Shown here one piece after another: positions 1 to 7,517 of a stretch of 15,279 bases of DNA. The stretch comes from Bacteroidota bacterium (lineage in GTDB: Bacteria > Bacteroidota > Bacteroidia > Bacteroidales > Prolixibacteraceae): assembly GCA_013203755.1 (NCBI GenBank), contig JABMPI010000376.1:1-15279 (forward strand), written 5' to 3'. A model generated the notes under the pieces. It did not search any database and was not told where the DNA came from. It saw only the letters and a list, made by a program, of their open reading frames with translations. Within the stretch, counting starts at the first letter, position 1; the number at the start of each line of letters is the position of its first letter. The position numbers and the translations under genes were made by a program.

Positions 1-1120
1 ACCCCGAGGCAGAGCCTCGAGGAATTCTTTTGATTAAACTTGCCAGTTCATCGTAAAACGTAATTCGTACATAGGGATCAGGATTTCCGGTTGCTTCCTT
101 AATAATATCCAGTTGGATTTGAAGCATCCGATTTATTACGTCAGCTCTGTCTTTATCACTTTCAGGAGCATCATCAAAAACACTCCAAAAAGGCTGATCT
201 ACTTTTCCCCTAAATGCAACTGTCCAAAGATTTTCAATCCCATTTTTCACAACCGTTTCTGCGTTGTATCTAAAGAATTCTAAAATCTCTTTTTCGTTGG
301 AAAGAAGTAATTCAGGCGGAGTCGTATTTCGCTGTTCGGTCCAATAAGTATCCCATGTTGAAAAAGAGGTATTAAGTGCCGCAATATGATGTGAAGTAAT
401 TACCAATCCATATTTGTCGATTAAATAAGCGTAATAACTTAATTTGTAACCGGGTTCAATTGTTGAATAACATTCAACCGTATTCAATTTAAGCCGGAGA
501 GTTGTTTCCAACCAAACGTTTTGATTTTCATCTGATATCTTTTTCCAGGGCATGAAAAAATCCTGGTCGCCCGTCAAAATACTTCGATATCTGACTTGTG
601 GCGATTTAAAGAATATATCGCATTCGCCAGCTATGTGAATCTCATTCTTTTTAACCGGCACCCACGAACTCCAATAATGTAAAGGCGGTACACCTAAAAA
701 AAATTCAGAGAAAGTATAAATAGCATAAATAGTTCCTCTTAGGTCATATCCTTCGAGATAAATTCTGTTGGTTTTAGGATCTGCATACACACGGTGTGAC
801 TCAAATCCATCAAGTTTTTTATTTTTATCAAACGGTATATTAAGCGCTTCAGATGACCTGTTTACGATTACTATTTGTGGTAATGTGTTGTCATTGTCAA
901 CATTGTTAGCCACAACAGGCTGGAATCCCATTACCTTTGAGAAATCTTTTTTAAAAGCTTCAATGGCAATTTTAACAGGCTCGGGTTCATTGTCCGATAA
1001 AACAATTCTAAAATTATTCTTTTCAAGTTTAATATTCTCTGTATCATTTGAACCGGCAAAAACAGGAATAGTAAATACAAAAGCAAAAAACAAAGGCAGA
1101 ATTCGATTTAGTTTCAACAT
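1..1120 (-). CDS. GH115-like glycoside hydrolase, N-terminal part (3' end cut by window)
   Basis: The reading frame is open from an ATG at 1120 to the window edge, giving about 373 residues. Residues 1-22 form a signal peptide (MLKLNR, then a hydrophobic run ending VFAG). After it comes the GH115 N-terminal domain pattern: IVLSDNEPEPVKIAIEAF, then YDLRGTIYAIYTFSEF, then WSSWVPVKKNEIHIAGE, followed by the start of the catalytic barrel with QVRYRSIL, KYGLVITSHH and NLWTVAFRGKVDQPFW. The order and spacing match family 115, which includes xylan alpha-1,2-glucuronidases and arabinogalactan-acting members, usually over 800 residues long. The loop that commonly reads RGDGDE in the family is RGKVDQ here, so activity or specificity may differ. 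An in-frame ATG at 1147 would add nine residues, but 1120 gives the cleaner signal peptide. The gene lies 47 nt after the GH99-like gene and is probably last in the visible operon. The family call is fairly secure; the substrate is unknown. Confidence -1.
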   Translation of the reverse strand, partial: MLKLNRILPLFFAFVFTIPVFAGSNDTENIKLEKNNFRIVLSDNEPEPVKIAIEAFKKDFSKVMGFQPVVANNVDNDNTLPQIVIVNRSSEALNIPFDKNKKLDGFESHRVYADPKTNRIYLEGYDLRGTIYAIYTFSEFFLGVPPLHYWSSWVPVKKNEIHIAGECDIFFKSPQVRYRSILTGDQDFFMPWKKISDENQNVWLETTLRLKLNTVECYSTIEPGYKLSYYAYLIDKYGLVITSHHIAALNTSFSTWDTYWTEQRNTTPPELLLSNEKEILEFFRYNAETVVKNGIENLWTVAFRGKVDQPFWSVFDDAPESDKDRADVINRMLQIQLDIIKEATGNPDPYVRITFYDELASLIKRIPRGSASG

Positions 1121-1167
1121 CCATACTTTATTTTGCAAATTACACATAATGCATTTTAGTTAAAATC

Positions 1168-2430
1168 TTAATTTCTTTCGGGCATCTTTTTTGAAAATGG
1201 AATCTCGCCGCGAAGCATTTTCCCAGCCATCCCGGTTAGCCATAAATAATGATCTGTGGGAATTTCTTTTTCGGAAGGCACAAAAATGCTTTTGCCAACC
1301 GGAACTTTTTGCGAGATTTTAATTATTGCTGTCCCTTCATCAATTTCATCGAACATGGCTACATAAATCATTTCGGCACCGCTTTCAATGGCTCCTACAA
1401 TTTGTTTCCAATAAAATTCGCCTTTATTCCTTGGAATTTTATCCGAGATTTCATTTGGTTTCATGTTGTACCACGAGAAACCAGGGAATACTGTTGGGGC
1501 ATAAGATTTTCCATTTTCATTACACCATTTTAAATCATCAATAATATTCTCCTGTCGATATGCTTCGTAAGTTTCCTCGTTATAACGCCCCACCAGCCAA
1601 GGATGCACCACATCTGCCTGTTTTATAACTTCGTGTAGTCGTGGATCCTTTCTCGTATCTGATCCCAAAGTTCTCCAACGCGAAGGAATTCCTAAATGAA
1701 TGGAACAACCACCGTAAACTGGGTCGTTCTTAAAGAAATCCATGATATTAAATATATCAGGAATATGTCCATGTTCTCTTCCACTGGAGCTAATTCCCCA
1801 AAAAGCAACCAGAGGTTTTTCGTTATGAAAAAGGTAGGTGGTTTTGTTTTTCTGATTGGTGAGTTTAAGGTCGTCAACCAGGTGTTTCCAATCCTCCATA
1901 ACCAGTTCATATTTGTCATCTTCCATCGAACCGATATCATACATCAAACAAATAGCAACACCATATTTATTGGCTGCTTTTATGGCTGTAGCCAAAACTT
2001 TGTCGTTATGATTTATTCTATTTTCGCTTGTCAGAACTGAGAAAAATCGCTGCATAAATACGCCATCAATGCCGTATTCTTTCATCCATTTAAAATGTAA
2101 ATCGACGGTACTTTCGTCGAACGAACTAAAAACATAAGCAGGTGATCCATCTTCGAATTTAAAAGGAGTTTTGTATTTTACTTTGTACTCATCCATTTCA
2201 GGCCAATAGTCAATGGTACAGCTGCCATCTTCAAACTTTCCCCCTTTACTGTAATGGGTCCAACCTCTGTCTGCGCCATCATCTTCACAATTAAACCAAC
2301 CCTGGTAACCGGCCATAACCAGACCTTTGTAACTCATAAATTTACTTTTTTCGGCGTGTTTGTTTTGAGCTGAAACAGTACAAAAAATCACTAAAAGTAT
2401 AAGTGTTGTTAAGATGTATTTATGATTCAT
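1168..2430 (-). CDS. GH99/GH71-like secreted glycoside hydrolase
   Basis: This 420-residue protein begins with a signal peptide (MNHKYILTTLILL, probable cleavage after VSA near residue 21). The mature part follows the pattern of Bacteroidota proteins annotated as glycoside hydrolase family 71/99-like: GYQGWFNCEDDG at about 41-52, SSFDESTVDLHFKWMKEYGIDGVFMQRF at about 102-129 interrupted by no gaps, and MFDEIDEGT at about 359-367. In the last motif E362 and E365 have the same three-residue spacing as the two catalytic acids of GH99 (NEWHEG), an endo-mannosidase family that retains configuration. An upstream in-frame ATG at 2460 would add ten residues before the signal peptide. I prefer 2430 because it puts the basic n-region first and is preceded by an A-rich stretch. 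The gene lies 43 nt after a sulfatase, in an operon-like run. The fold is fairly sure. The substrate is unknown, and relatives are often loosely labelled xylosidase or arabinosidase. Confidence -1.
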   Translation of the reverse strand: MNHKYILTTLILLVIFCTVSAQNKHAEKSKFMSYKGLVMAGYQGWFNCEDDGADRGWTHYSKGGKFEDGSCTIDYWPEMDEYKVKYKTPFKFEDGSPAYVFSSFDESTVDLHFKWMKEYGIDGVFMQRFFSVLTSENRINHNDKVLATAIKAANKYGVAICLMYDIGSMEDDKYELVMEDWKHLVDDLKLTNQKNKTTYLFHNEKPLVAFWGISSSGREHGHIPDIFNIMDFFKNDPVYGGCSIHLGIPSRWRTLGSDTRKDPRLHEVIKQADVVHPWLVGRYNEETYEAYRQENIIDDLKWCNENGKSYAPTVFPGFSWYNMKPNEISDKIPRNKGEFYWKQIVGAIESGAEMIYVAMFDEIDEGTAIIKISQKVPVGKSIFVPSEKEIPTDHYLWLTGMAGKMLRGEIPFSKKMPERN

Positions 2431-2473
2431 CGTTTTTATTTTAATGAATGAAATAGTCATTTTTTTGATGTTA

Positions 2474-4063
2474 TTAATTTGGAGTTGTTCGTTTGATCCA
2501 TTCCTGGAAACAGGATTCCAACTCAGCTACTTTAGAGGCATAATTTTTATATTCAGGATTACTCCCCAATAAATTTTTCAATTCGTAAGGATCCTCATTT
2601 AGGTTATATAAAGCCTTCAAATCAGTTGTTGCAGAAGGATCTGCGAGCATCAATTTCCAACCATCTTTTAAAACCATGTGAGACGGTTTTGACTTTAAAT
2701 CGCTCAGCCATTCGGTAACAACATAAGCATCTTTGTTGTCACCATTTTCAATGAGATTGCGAAGGCTTTCACCATCGGATGGATGATCGGGCATCTCCAA
2801 ATAATCCAGAATTGTTGCAAATAAATCCATGTTTGATACCGGGGACTTAATAGTTGTTTTGGGTTTAATCCTTCCCGGAAACCTTATAATCATCGGAACA
2901 TGAGACGATTCTTCATAAAAGCAGAACTTACCTCTAAGTCCGTGATTTCCCAGCATTTCACCATGGTCGCTGGTAAAAACAACAAGTGTATTCTCAGTTA
3001 ATCCCAGTTCATCCAGTTTATTCAGAATATTTCCAACCCAATCGTCAACTTCCTTAACCATTGCATAATATTCAGAAGTAAAGTATTTTATTTTTTCCGG
3101 GTCAGAATATTTCTCATTGGTTCTTTTTTTCGTTCTCAGATAAGGTGAATTTATCATATCATCATTAATACTTGGGGGTGAAACCATATTCCGTGGTGGA
3201 TACATTTTTATGTATTTTTCTGATGCCAGATACGGAGGATGTGGGTGATGAAATGAACAGGTAAGACTAAAGGTTTTATCCTTTAACTTTTCTAAAGCCT
3301 GAATTGTTTTTCCGGCTTCGAAAGCCGAAATATGGTAATATGCCGGAATTTTGGTAACCCCATGAATATCTGATTGTCCAACCTTGATGTTTGAATCTTT
3401 TCCCTGTCTCTCCAATTCAAATTTTAAATCGATTGGGTCTGGCAAGTAAGGTCTTTCTGTGTATGTATCTTTTAATTCGCCTTTTTTGAGTTCCCTTTCA
3501 GGATAATATGGATTAAGGTAATTAAGATAAGCAGCTTTTTTTCCGAGACCCAATTCTGACTTGGATTTGCCTGCCACAGTTACCGGATTTTTGTAAATCC
3601 GTGCGCGAAAAGTTGGAGTATGCCATTTCCCATAATACTCGCATTCGTATCCGTTTTCTGCCAATACCTCATCGTAAGTTTGCATGGGCATTATTCCGGT
3701 TTCTTCAGATACGTACGCTAATTTGTTTGAAATAACTTTTGTATTTGCGACTGCATGACCTGTGAGAATTGATGCCCTCGCCGGAGTACAAACGGCGCAC
3801 TGGGTGTGGGCATTTTTAAAATAAACACCTTCTTTGGCTAAACGATCCATGTTCGGCGTTTTCAGGATTTTATTTCCCGCATAACTTAATGCATCAAATC
3901 GTTGCTGATCGGTCATAATAAACAATAAACTGGGTCGCTTCTTTTTCTCAACCGAACTGTTTTTCCCAAAAGAAAAAAGAGGACTGATAAAAATCAAAAT
4001 TAAAACAATGGCAAAAAAATAGGTTGTTGGAATTTGAGATCTAATTTTTATATGATAATTCAT
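2474..4063 (-). CDS. Secreted S1-family sulfatase (sulfatase 2)
   Basis: This 529-residue protein has a signal peptide or anchor (hydrophobic run at about 16-32) and a full type I sulfatase. Metal-binding MTDQQ contains D52. The activating motif C92-T-P-A-R followed by ILTG provides the Cys that becomes formylglycine. Other expected residues are K146 and H148 in GKWH, the histidines of SFHHPH (272-275), D366-H367 in TSDHGEMLG and K379 in RGKF. Family knowledge says such enzymes hydrolyse sulfate esters on carbohydrates outside the cytoplasm. The exact substrate cannot be read from the sequence. The longer open frame starts at a TTG (4078), whereas ATG 4063 gives a normal signal peptide, so I chose the ATG. 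The protein is clearly related along its length to the other intact sulfatase in this operon, sharing QxDIHGV, ALExLKD and the DHGEMLGxHG block. Activation needs a formylglycine-generating enzyme, which is not encoded in this window. Confidence -1.
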   Translation of the reverse strand: MNYHIKIRSQIPTTYFFAIVLILIFISPLFSFGKNSSVEKKKRPSLLFIMTDQQRFDALSYAGNKILKTPNMDRLAKEGVYFKNAHTQCAVCTPARASILTGHAVANTKVISNKLAYVSEETGIMPMQTYDEVLAENGYECEYYGKWHTPTFRARIYKNPVTVAGKSKSELGLGKKAAYLNYLNPYYPERELKKGELKDTYTERPYLPDPIDLKFELERQGKDSNIKVGQSDIHGVTKIPAYYHISAFEAGKTIQALEKLKDKTFSLTCSFHHPHPPYLASEKYIKMYPPRNMVSPPSINDDMINSPYLRTKKRTNEKYSDPEKIKYFTSEYYAMVKEVDDWVGNILNKLDELGLTENTLVVFTSDHGEMLGNHGLRGKFCFYEESSHVPMIIRFPGRIKPKTTIKSPVSNMDLFATILDYLEMPDHPSDGESLRNLIENGDNKDAYVVTEWLSDLKSKPSHMVLKDGWKLMLADPSATTDLKALYNLNEDPYELKNLLGSNPEYKNYASKVAELESCFQEWIKRTTPN

Positions 4064-4106
4064 GTTATGTTGGTTCAATGTTGATTGGTTTCAATAAATA
4101 GTTTAA

Positions 4107-5192
4107 TTATTTTTTTACACCGGCATTACAATTTTTTCGAAGATAATTAAAGCTACTTAATAGTTCCGATTGTTGCAGTTCAATATCAAAAGTTCGTTTA
4201 TTCTTATTTGCAGGTGGTTTTATAATTTCTTGCTGACTTCCATTTTTAATCAGTTTAAGAAAGTCAACAATATCTTTCGCCGACAAATTTGGAAATCCTT
4301 TCCAAAATTCAGATTTCAAAAAAGGGATTGGGCGGGCGGAGTTTGAAATTGTTTCCACATGGAGCGGCACTCCCGGACATAATTCTGCCATTGTTTTTGC
4401 GTAAAAACGGAAGTCTATCATTCCTTCTCCTATTGCCATTCCTTGAAATGTTGCCCCCTCTTCGGTTTCCCAGGCAATAATATCGCAAACACTTGTACAG
4501 ATAATATTTTCACCCAGGACTTTTAAAGCCCGCATTGGATCTTCCATTGCCCAAACCGAATTTGCAGGGTCGAAAAGAGCTCCGCAAATCTCTGTTCCGG
4601 TTTCATTTATAAGTTCCAATAATTCTTTTGAACGCAAATCTCCGGCGTGGTTTTCAAAAGCGAACTTTACTCCTGCATCCAATGCCTGTGATCGCATCGA
4701 TTTCATCACTTTTATTACAGCATCAATGTGCTCTTTTATTCCTCCTTCAGAATAACGATCGTCGATATTACCAATGCGGCAACCTACTATTGGAGAACCA
4801 ACTGTTGCGGCAACCCGAATTCCTTCACTTAAAACATTTTTGGCATTTTTATGATTTTTAGAAAATTTTGGAGATTTTTCACTTATACTACTTGCCCCAA
4901 TGTAAATACTGATACCACTCGATTGAGCCAAACTTTTCAAATTTGTTAAGTACGGTTTTTCCAGACTTTCAAAAGGTTGAAATGTATTTAACAGAACGGA
5001 ATCCAGTTTTTGCTCAATTGCATATTCAATTAATTGCCGGGCATTTAACTGCAAACTTCGTAATGAATGATTGCATAAGCCCAAAGGAATGCGAGCTAAG
5101 GTCGAGCTCATTTCGGCAACAACCAAGGTGGGCAATGCGTGCATTGACAGCGCGCCTAACCCGGCTAATTTTGCAAAAACACGTCGTTTCAT
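4107..5192 (-). CDS. Tat-exported xylose-isomerase-like TIM-barrel protein (sugar epimerase/lyase family)
   Basis: This 361-residue protein has an N-terminus resembling a twin-arginine signal (KRRVFAKLAG plus a hydrophobic stretch ending VVA at 26), so it is probably exported folded. The rest matches the xylose isomerase-like TIM barrel superfamily (PF01261 type): IPLGLCNHSLR at 35, FENHAGD with E180, FDPAN with D208, GEGMIDF near 255 and PLHVETIS with E280. These acids are the usual divalent-metal ligands. The stretch at 233-237 reads TSVCD where relatives typically have a His three residues before this Asp (THIRD type), so one metal ligand appears to be Ser234. Members isomerise, epimerise or beta-eliminate sugars, and some act on 3-keto-glycosides. 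It lies between two sulfatases, 24 nt after one and 43 nt before the next, so it is probably co-transcribed and part of the same degradation pathway. The precise reaction is unknown. Confidence -1.
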   Translation of the reverse strand: MKRRVFAKLAGLGALSMHALPTLVVAEMSSTLARIPLGLCNHSLRSLQLNARQLIEYAIEQKLDSVLLNTFQPFESLEKPYLTNLKSLAQSSGISIYIGASSISEKSPKFSKNHKNAKNVLSEGIRVAATVGSPIVGCRIGNIDDRYSEGGIKEHIDAVIKVMKSMRSQALDAGVKFAFENHAGDLRSKELLELINETGTEICGALFDPANSVWAMEDPMRALKVLGENIICTSVCDIIAWETEEGATFQGMAIGEGMIDFRFYAKTMAELCPGVPLHVETISNSARPIPFLKSEFWKGFPNLSAKDIVDFLKLIKNGSQQEIIKPPANKNKRTFDIELQQSELLSSFNYLRKNCNAGVKK

Positions 5193-5216
5193 GATCGGTA
5201 TTTTGATTTTAATTTT

Positions 5217-6803
5217 CTAATTTCGAATTAGAACTCTTTTCTCTACTCCTTCAACAAGCGGATAATTGACATCATTTAAATAATCCACTAATTTTGATCG
5301 CAACTCTTCAGCTTTTGCTTTGTATTTAAAGCGTTCGGGATTTGAACCCACAAGATTATTCATCTCGTAAGGGTCATTTTTCAAATCGAAAAGTGCTTCT
5401 ATATTTTTTCCTCCGCTGCGATGCGTAGTCATTAATTTCCAGTTGTCCGTTCGAATCATAATTGACGGAACGCTTGCATTTCTCCATTGCCATTCAGAAA
5501 CGGCAAAATCGTATTTTGAAGTTTCCGTTCCTTCCATAACACCTTTTAGCGAATAACCGTCGGTTGCGATGTTTTTTAATCCTGCATAATCCAGAACAGT
5601 TGGAAAAATATTGAGAATAGAAACCGGTGTTGAAATGGTTTGTGCCGGTTTTATTTTACCGGGATAACGAATAATAAATGGTACGCGAACCGATTCTTCG
5701 TAAAAATTAAATTTTCCACGCATACCATGCGAGCCAAGCATTTCGCCGTGGTCGGAAACAAAAACAACCAATGTATTTTCCGTTAATCTCAGTTCCTCTA
5801 ATTTTGAAAGGATTTTACCAACCCAATCGTCTATTTCTGTTACAAAAGCGTAATAGTTGGCAACCATATATTTTACCTTCTCTTTGTCGTTATATGGATG
5901 TATTTCCTTACCCGGATTGTAGGGTGAGTTTTCTCTTCTGTCTGTAATTGACAAAGGTGTTACCATGTCCTCGGCTTTGTACATTGAAGCATACGGTTCA
6001 GAGGGTGTAATAGGTACATGTGGGCAATGGAACGAGGAAGTTAGAATAAACTGCTCATCTTTCAAACGCTCCAAAGCATCTATTGTTTGTTTGCCCTGAA
6101 CCGCAGTAATTGTATATTCGGCTGGTAAATCAAGAACACCATGAATATCGGCCTGGCTTAAACGTTTTTCAAGTTCTTCTTCTGGAATCTCACCGGTATC
6201 CATGTATTTATAATAACGGTCTGTAGGATGGAGTTTGTAAGGTACTGTGCCACCATAAAAAGTAGTTTCATACAATTCACCCTGTTTTAAAGGTCTCTTT
6301 TTCAACTTGTTTTTCACATACTGCACATATAACGATTCCCAACGCATAATTGGCTCAGTACCAACCATTCCCTCTACCGGAGGGTTCATATATACTCTTG
6401 CCATGTGTTCGGGTGCATGAAATTTACCAGCATATTCTGAAAAATAACCTCGCTTTACTAATATTTCATCGAATGTAGGATAGTAACATTCACCTGTTTT
6501 TGCATCTCTGTTGTCTCTGATTGTTGTGGTTTCAGTTAATCTTCCGGTTAAAATTGAAGTACGCGATGGAACACAAACCGGACAGGCAGATACTGCATGA
6601 CTAAAATTTACACCTTCACTTGCCAACCTGTCAAGATTAGGAGTTTTAATCATTTTGTTGCCCGAATATCCAACGGCATCCCAGACTTGCTGGTCAGTCA
6701 TGATTATCAGGATATTTGGTTGATTTTCTTTTTGAGCAAAGGAAGTTGCCAACGAACTTACAAGCAAGATAATTAATAGGATTGATGATTTGACACTATT
6801 CAT
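5217..6803 (-). CDS. Secreted S1-family sulfatase (sulfatase 1)
   Basis: This 528-residue protein carries a clean signal peptide (residues 1-23, ending SFAQ). Key residues are all present: D37 in MTDQQ, C77-V-P-S-R followed by ILTG as the formylglycine site, K127 and H129 in GKFH, H259 and H262 in SFHCPH, D351-H352 in VSDHGEMLG and K364 in RGKF. The C-terminal part has the usual sulfatase ending (NWKLM, then ALFDLKNDPYEMNNL near 490). It should remove sulfate esters from polysaccharide fragments in the periplasm or at the cell surface. Its ATG overlaps the TGA of the decayed sulfatase upstream (ATGA), which suggests ancestral translational coupling. It is a homologue of the sulfatase two genes downstream, and the two are separated only by the TIM-barrel gene. 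The substrate position and S1 subfamily cannot be assigned by eye. Confidence -1.
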   Translation of the reverse strand: MNSVKSSILLIILLVSSLATSFAQKENQPNILIIMTDQQVWDAVGYSGNKMIKTPNLDRLASEGVNFSHAVSACPVCVPSRTSILTGRLTETTTIRDNRDAKTGECYYPTFDEILVKRGYFSEYAGKFHAPEHMARVYMNPPVEGMVGTEPIMRWESLYVQYVKNKLKKRPLKQGELYETTFYGGTVPYKLHPTDRYYKYMDTGEIPEEELEKRLSQADIHGVLDLPAEYTITAVQGKQTIDALERLKDEQFILTSSFHCPHVPITPSEPYASMYKAEDMVTPLSITDRRENSPYNPGKEIHPYNDKEKVKYMVANYYAFVTEIDDWVGKILSKLEELRLTENTLVVFVSDHGEMLGSHGMRGKFNFYEESVRVPFIIRYPGKIKPAQTISTPVSILNIFPTVLDYAGLKNIATDGYSLKGVMEGTETSKYDFAVSEWQWRNASVPSIMIRTDNWKLMTTHRSGGKNIEALFDLKNDPYEMNNLVGSNPERFKYKAKAEELRSKLVDYLNDVNYPLVEGVEKRVLIRN

Positions 6804-7304
6804 AATACGTTATTTTTTCTTTTTCCTGTTAGCATTAGTATTTTCTTTTCCCATTGGTTTTCCCATTTCGGAGCGCCATTTTTCGTACTTGTTTTTAATT
6901 TATCAACTTTATTCTGATTTTGAGGTGCAAGGTTATTTTGTTCAAGCATATCTTCTTCAAGATTATACAACTCCAAATTACCTTGTTTCGAGAACACCAA
7001 TTTCCATGCTCCTTCCCTTACAGCCAAGTATCCATCGTTACCATCGAAATAAAGCTCATCATAAACAGGTTCACTCAGTTTTCCTGAGATTGCTGGAAGT
7101 ATATTTTTCCATCATAAATTCTGTCGGTTGGAAGTTCTATATCCAAATTAGAACAAACATAAGCACCAATTTCATCCATATCCTGATCGTCGATCAGAAT
7201 AAAAATAATTTTTGTTTTTCTGCTTTCCCAACAGTATTATTTGTAAAAGTTGTACAAGTGATAAACAAAATCAAAGCAAATAAATTTTTGAATTTAATTC
7301 CCAT
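6800..7304 (-). pseudogene. Decayed third sulfatase with large internal deletion and two frameshifts
   Basis: An ATG at 7304 opens a signal-peptide-like sequence (MGIKFKNLFALILF) that ends at a TGA after 36 codons. In the next frame the text continues as IIFILIDDQDMDEIGAY, the typical sulfatase N-terminus with its metal-binding DDQ. It then jumps directly to DIELPTDRIYDG, which belongs near the end of a sulfatase. A second frame change restores ILPAISGKLSEP, then LAVREGAWKLVF and LELYNLEEDMLEQNNL, ending at TGA 6802-6800. The formylglycine Cys motif and the catalytic core, several hundred residues, are missing. Both frame changes fall in runs of five A (7209-7213 and 7104-7108 on the plus strand), where a lost A explains the shift. 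The deletion point is near 7155-7163. The final piece (up to 7027) has no ATG start. It belonged to a different sulfatase subgroup from the two intact ones. Confidence -1.
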
Positions 7305-7352
7305 AATATTACTTTTTCAACTTCCACCGAAACTTCTCAATTAATTTTGATT

Positions 7353-7517
7353 TTAAAATTCTCTAATTTTTACACTTCTGTACGATACCGCATTGCCGTG
7401 ATCTTGTATTAAAATATGACCATCTTCTGCCTGTCCGAAATCAGGGTATTTTTTATATTTACTATAAGCAATCAATGCTTTAAACATTTGCGAATGACGA
7501 TTATATTCTATTAGTTG
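7353..7517 (-). pseudogene. C-terminal fragment of a DUF1080 (3-keto-disaccharide hydrolase type) protein
   Basis: Immediately after the TAG stop of the polysaccharide lyase, and in the same frame, 54 codons run to a TAA. They read like the end of a DUF1080 domain: FKALIAYSKYKKYPDFG, then GHILIQDHGNAVSYR and the terminal VKIREF. In intact family members this last strand pair closes a concanavalin-like jelly roll of roughly 200 residues or more. Some family members hydrolyse 3-keto-glycosides. There is no start codon of its own and no upstream part of the domain, so this is a deletion remnant. It could be expressed only by read-through of the TAG, for which I see no evidence. The identification rests on motif recognition by eye. 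Together with the decayed sulfatase just downstream it marks a region of gene loss. Confidence -1.

Noticed and set aside
768..1163. A 131-residue plus-strand open frame
   Set aside because: It is fully antisense to the signal peptide and N-terminal domain of the GH115-like gene, which has clear family motifs.
6790..7344. A 184-residue plus-strand open frame
   Set aside because: It is antisense to the decayed sulfatase, has a composition dominated by Phe/Ile/Leu from AT-rich DNA, and shows no recognisable motif.
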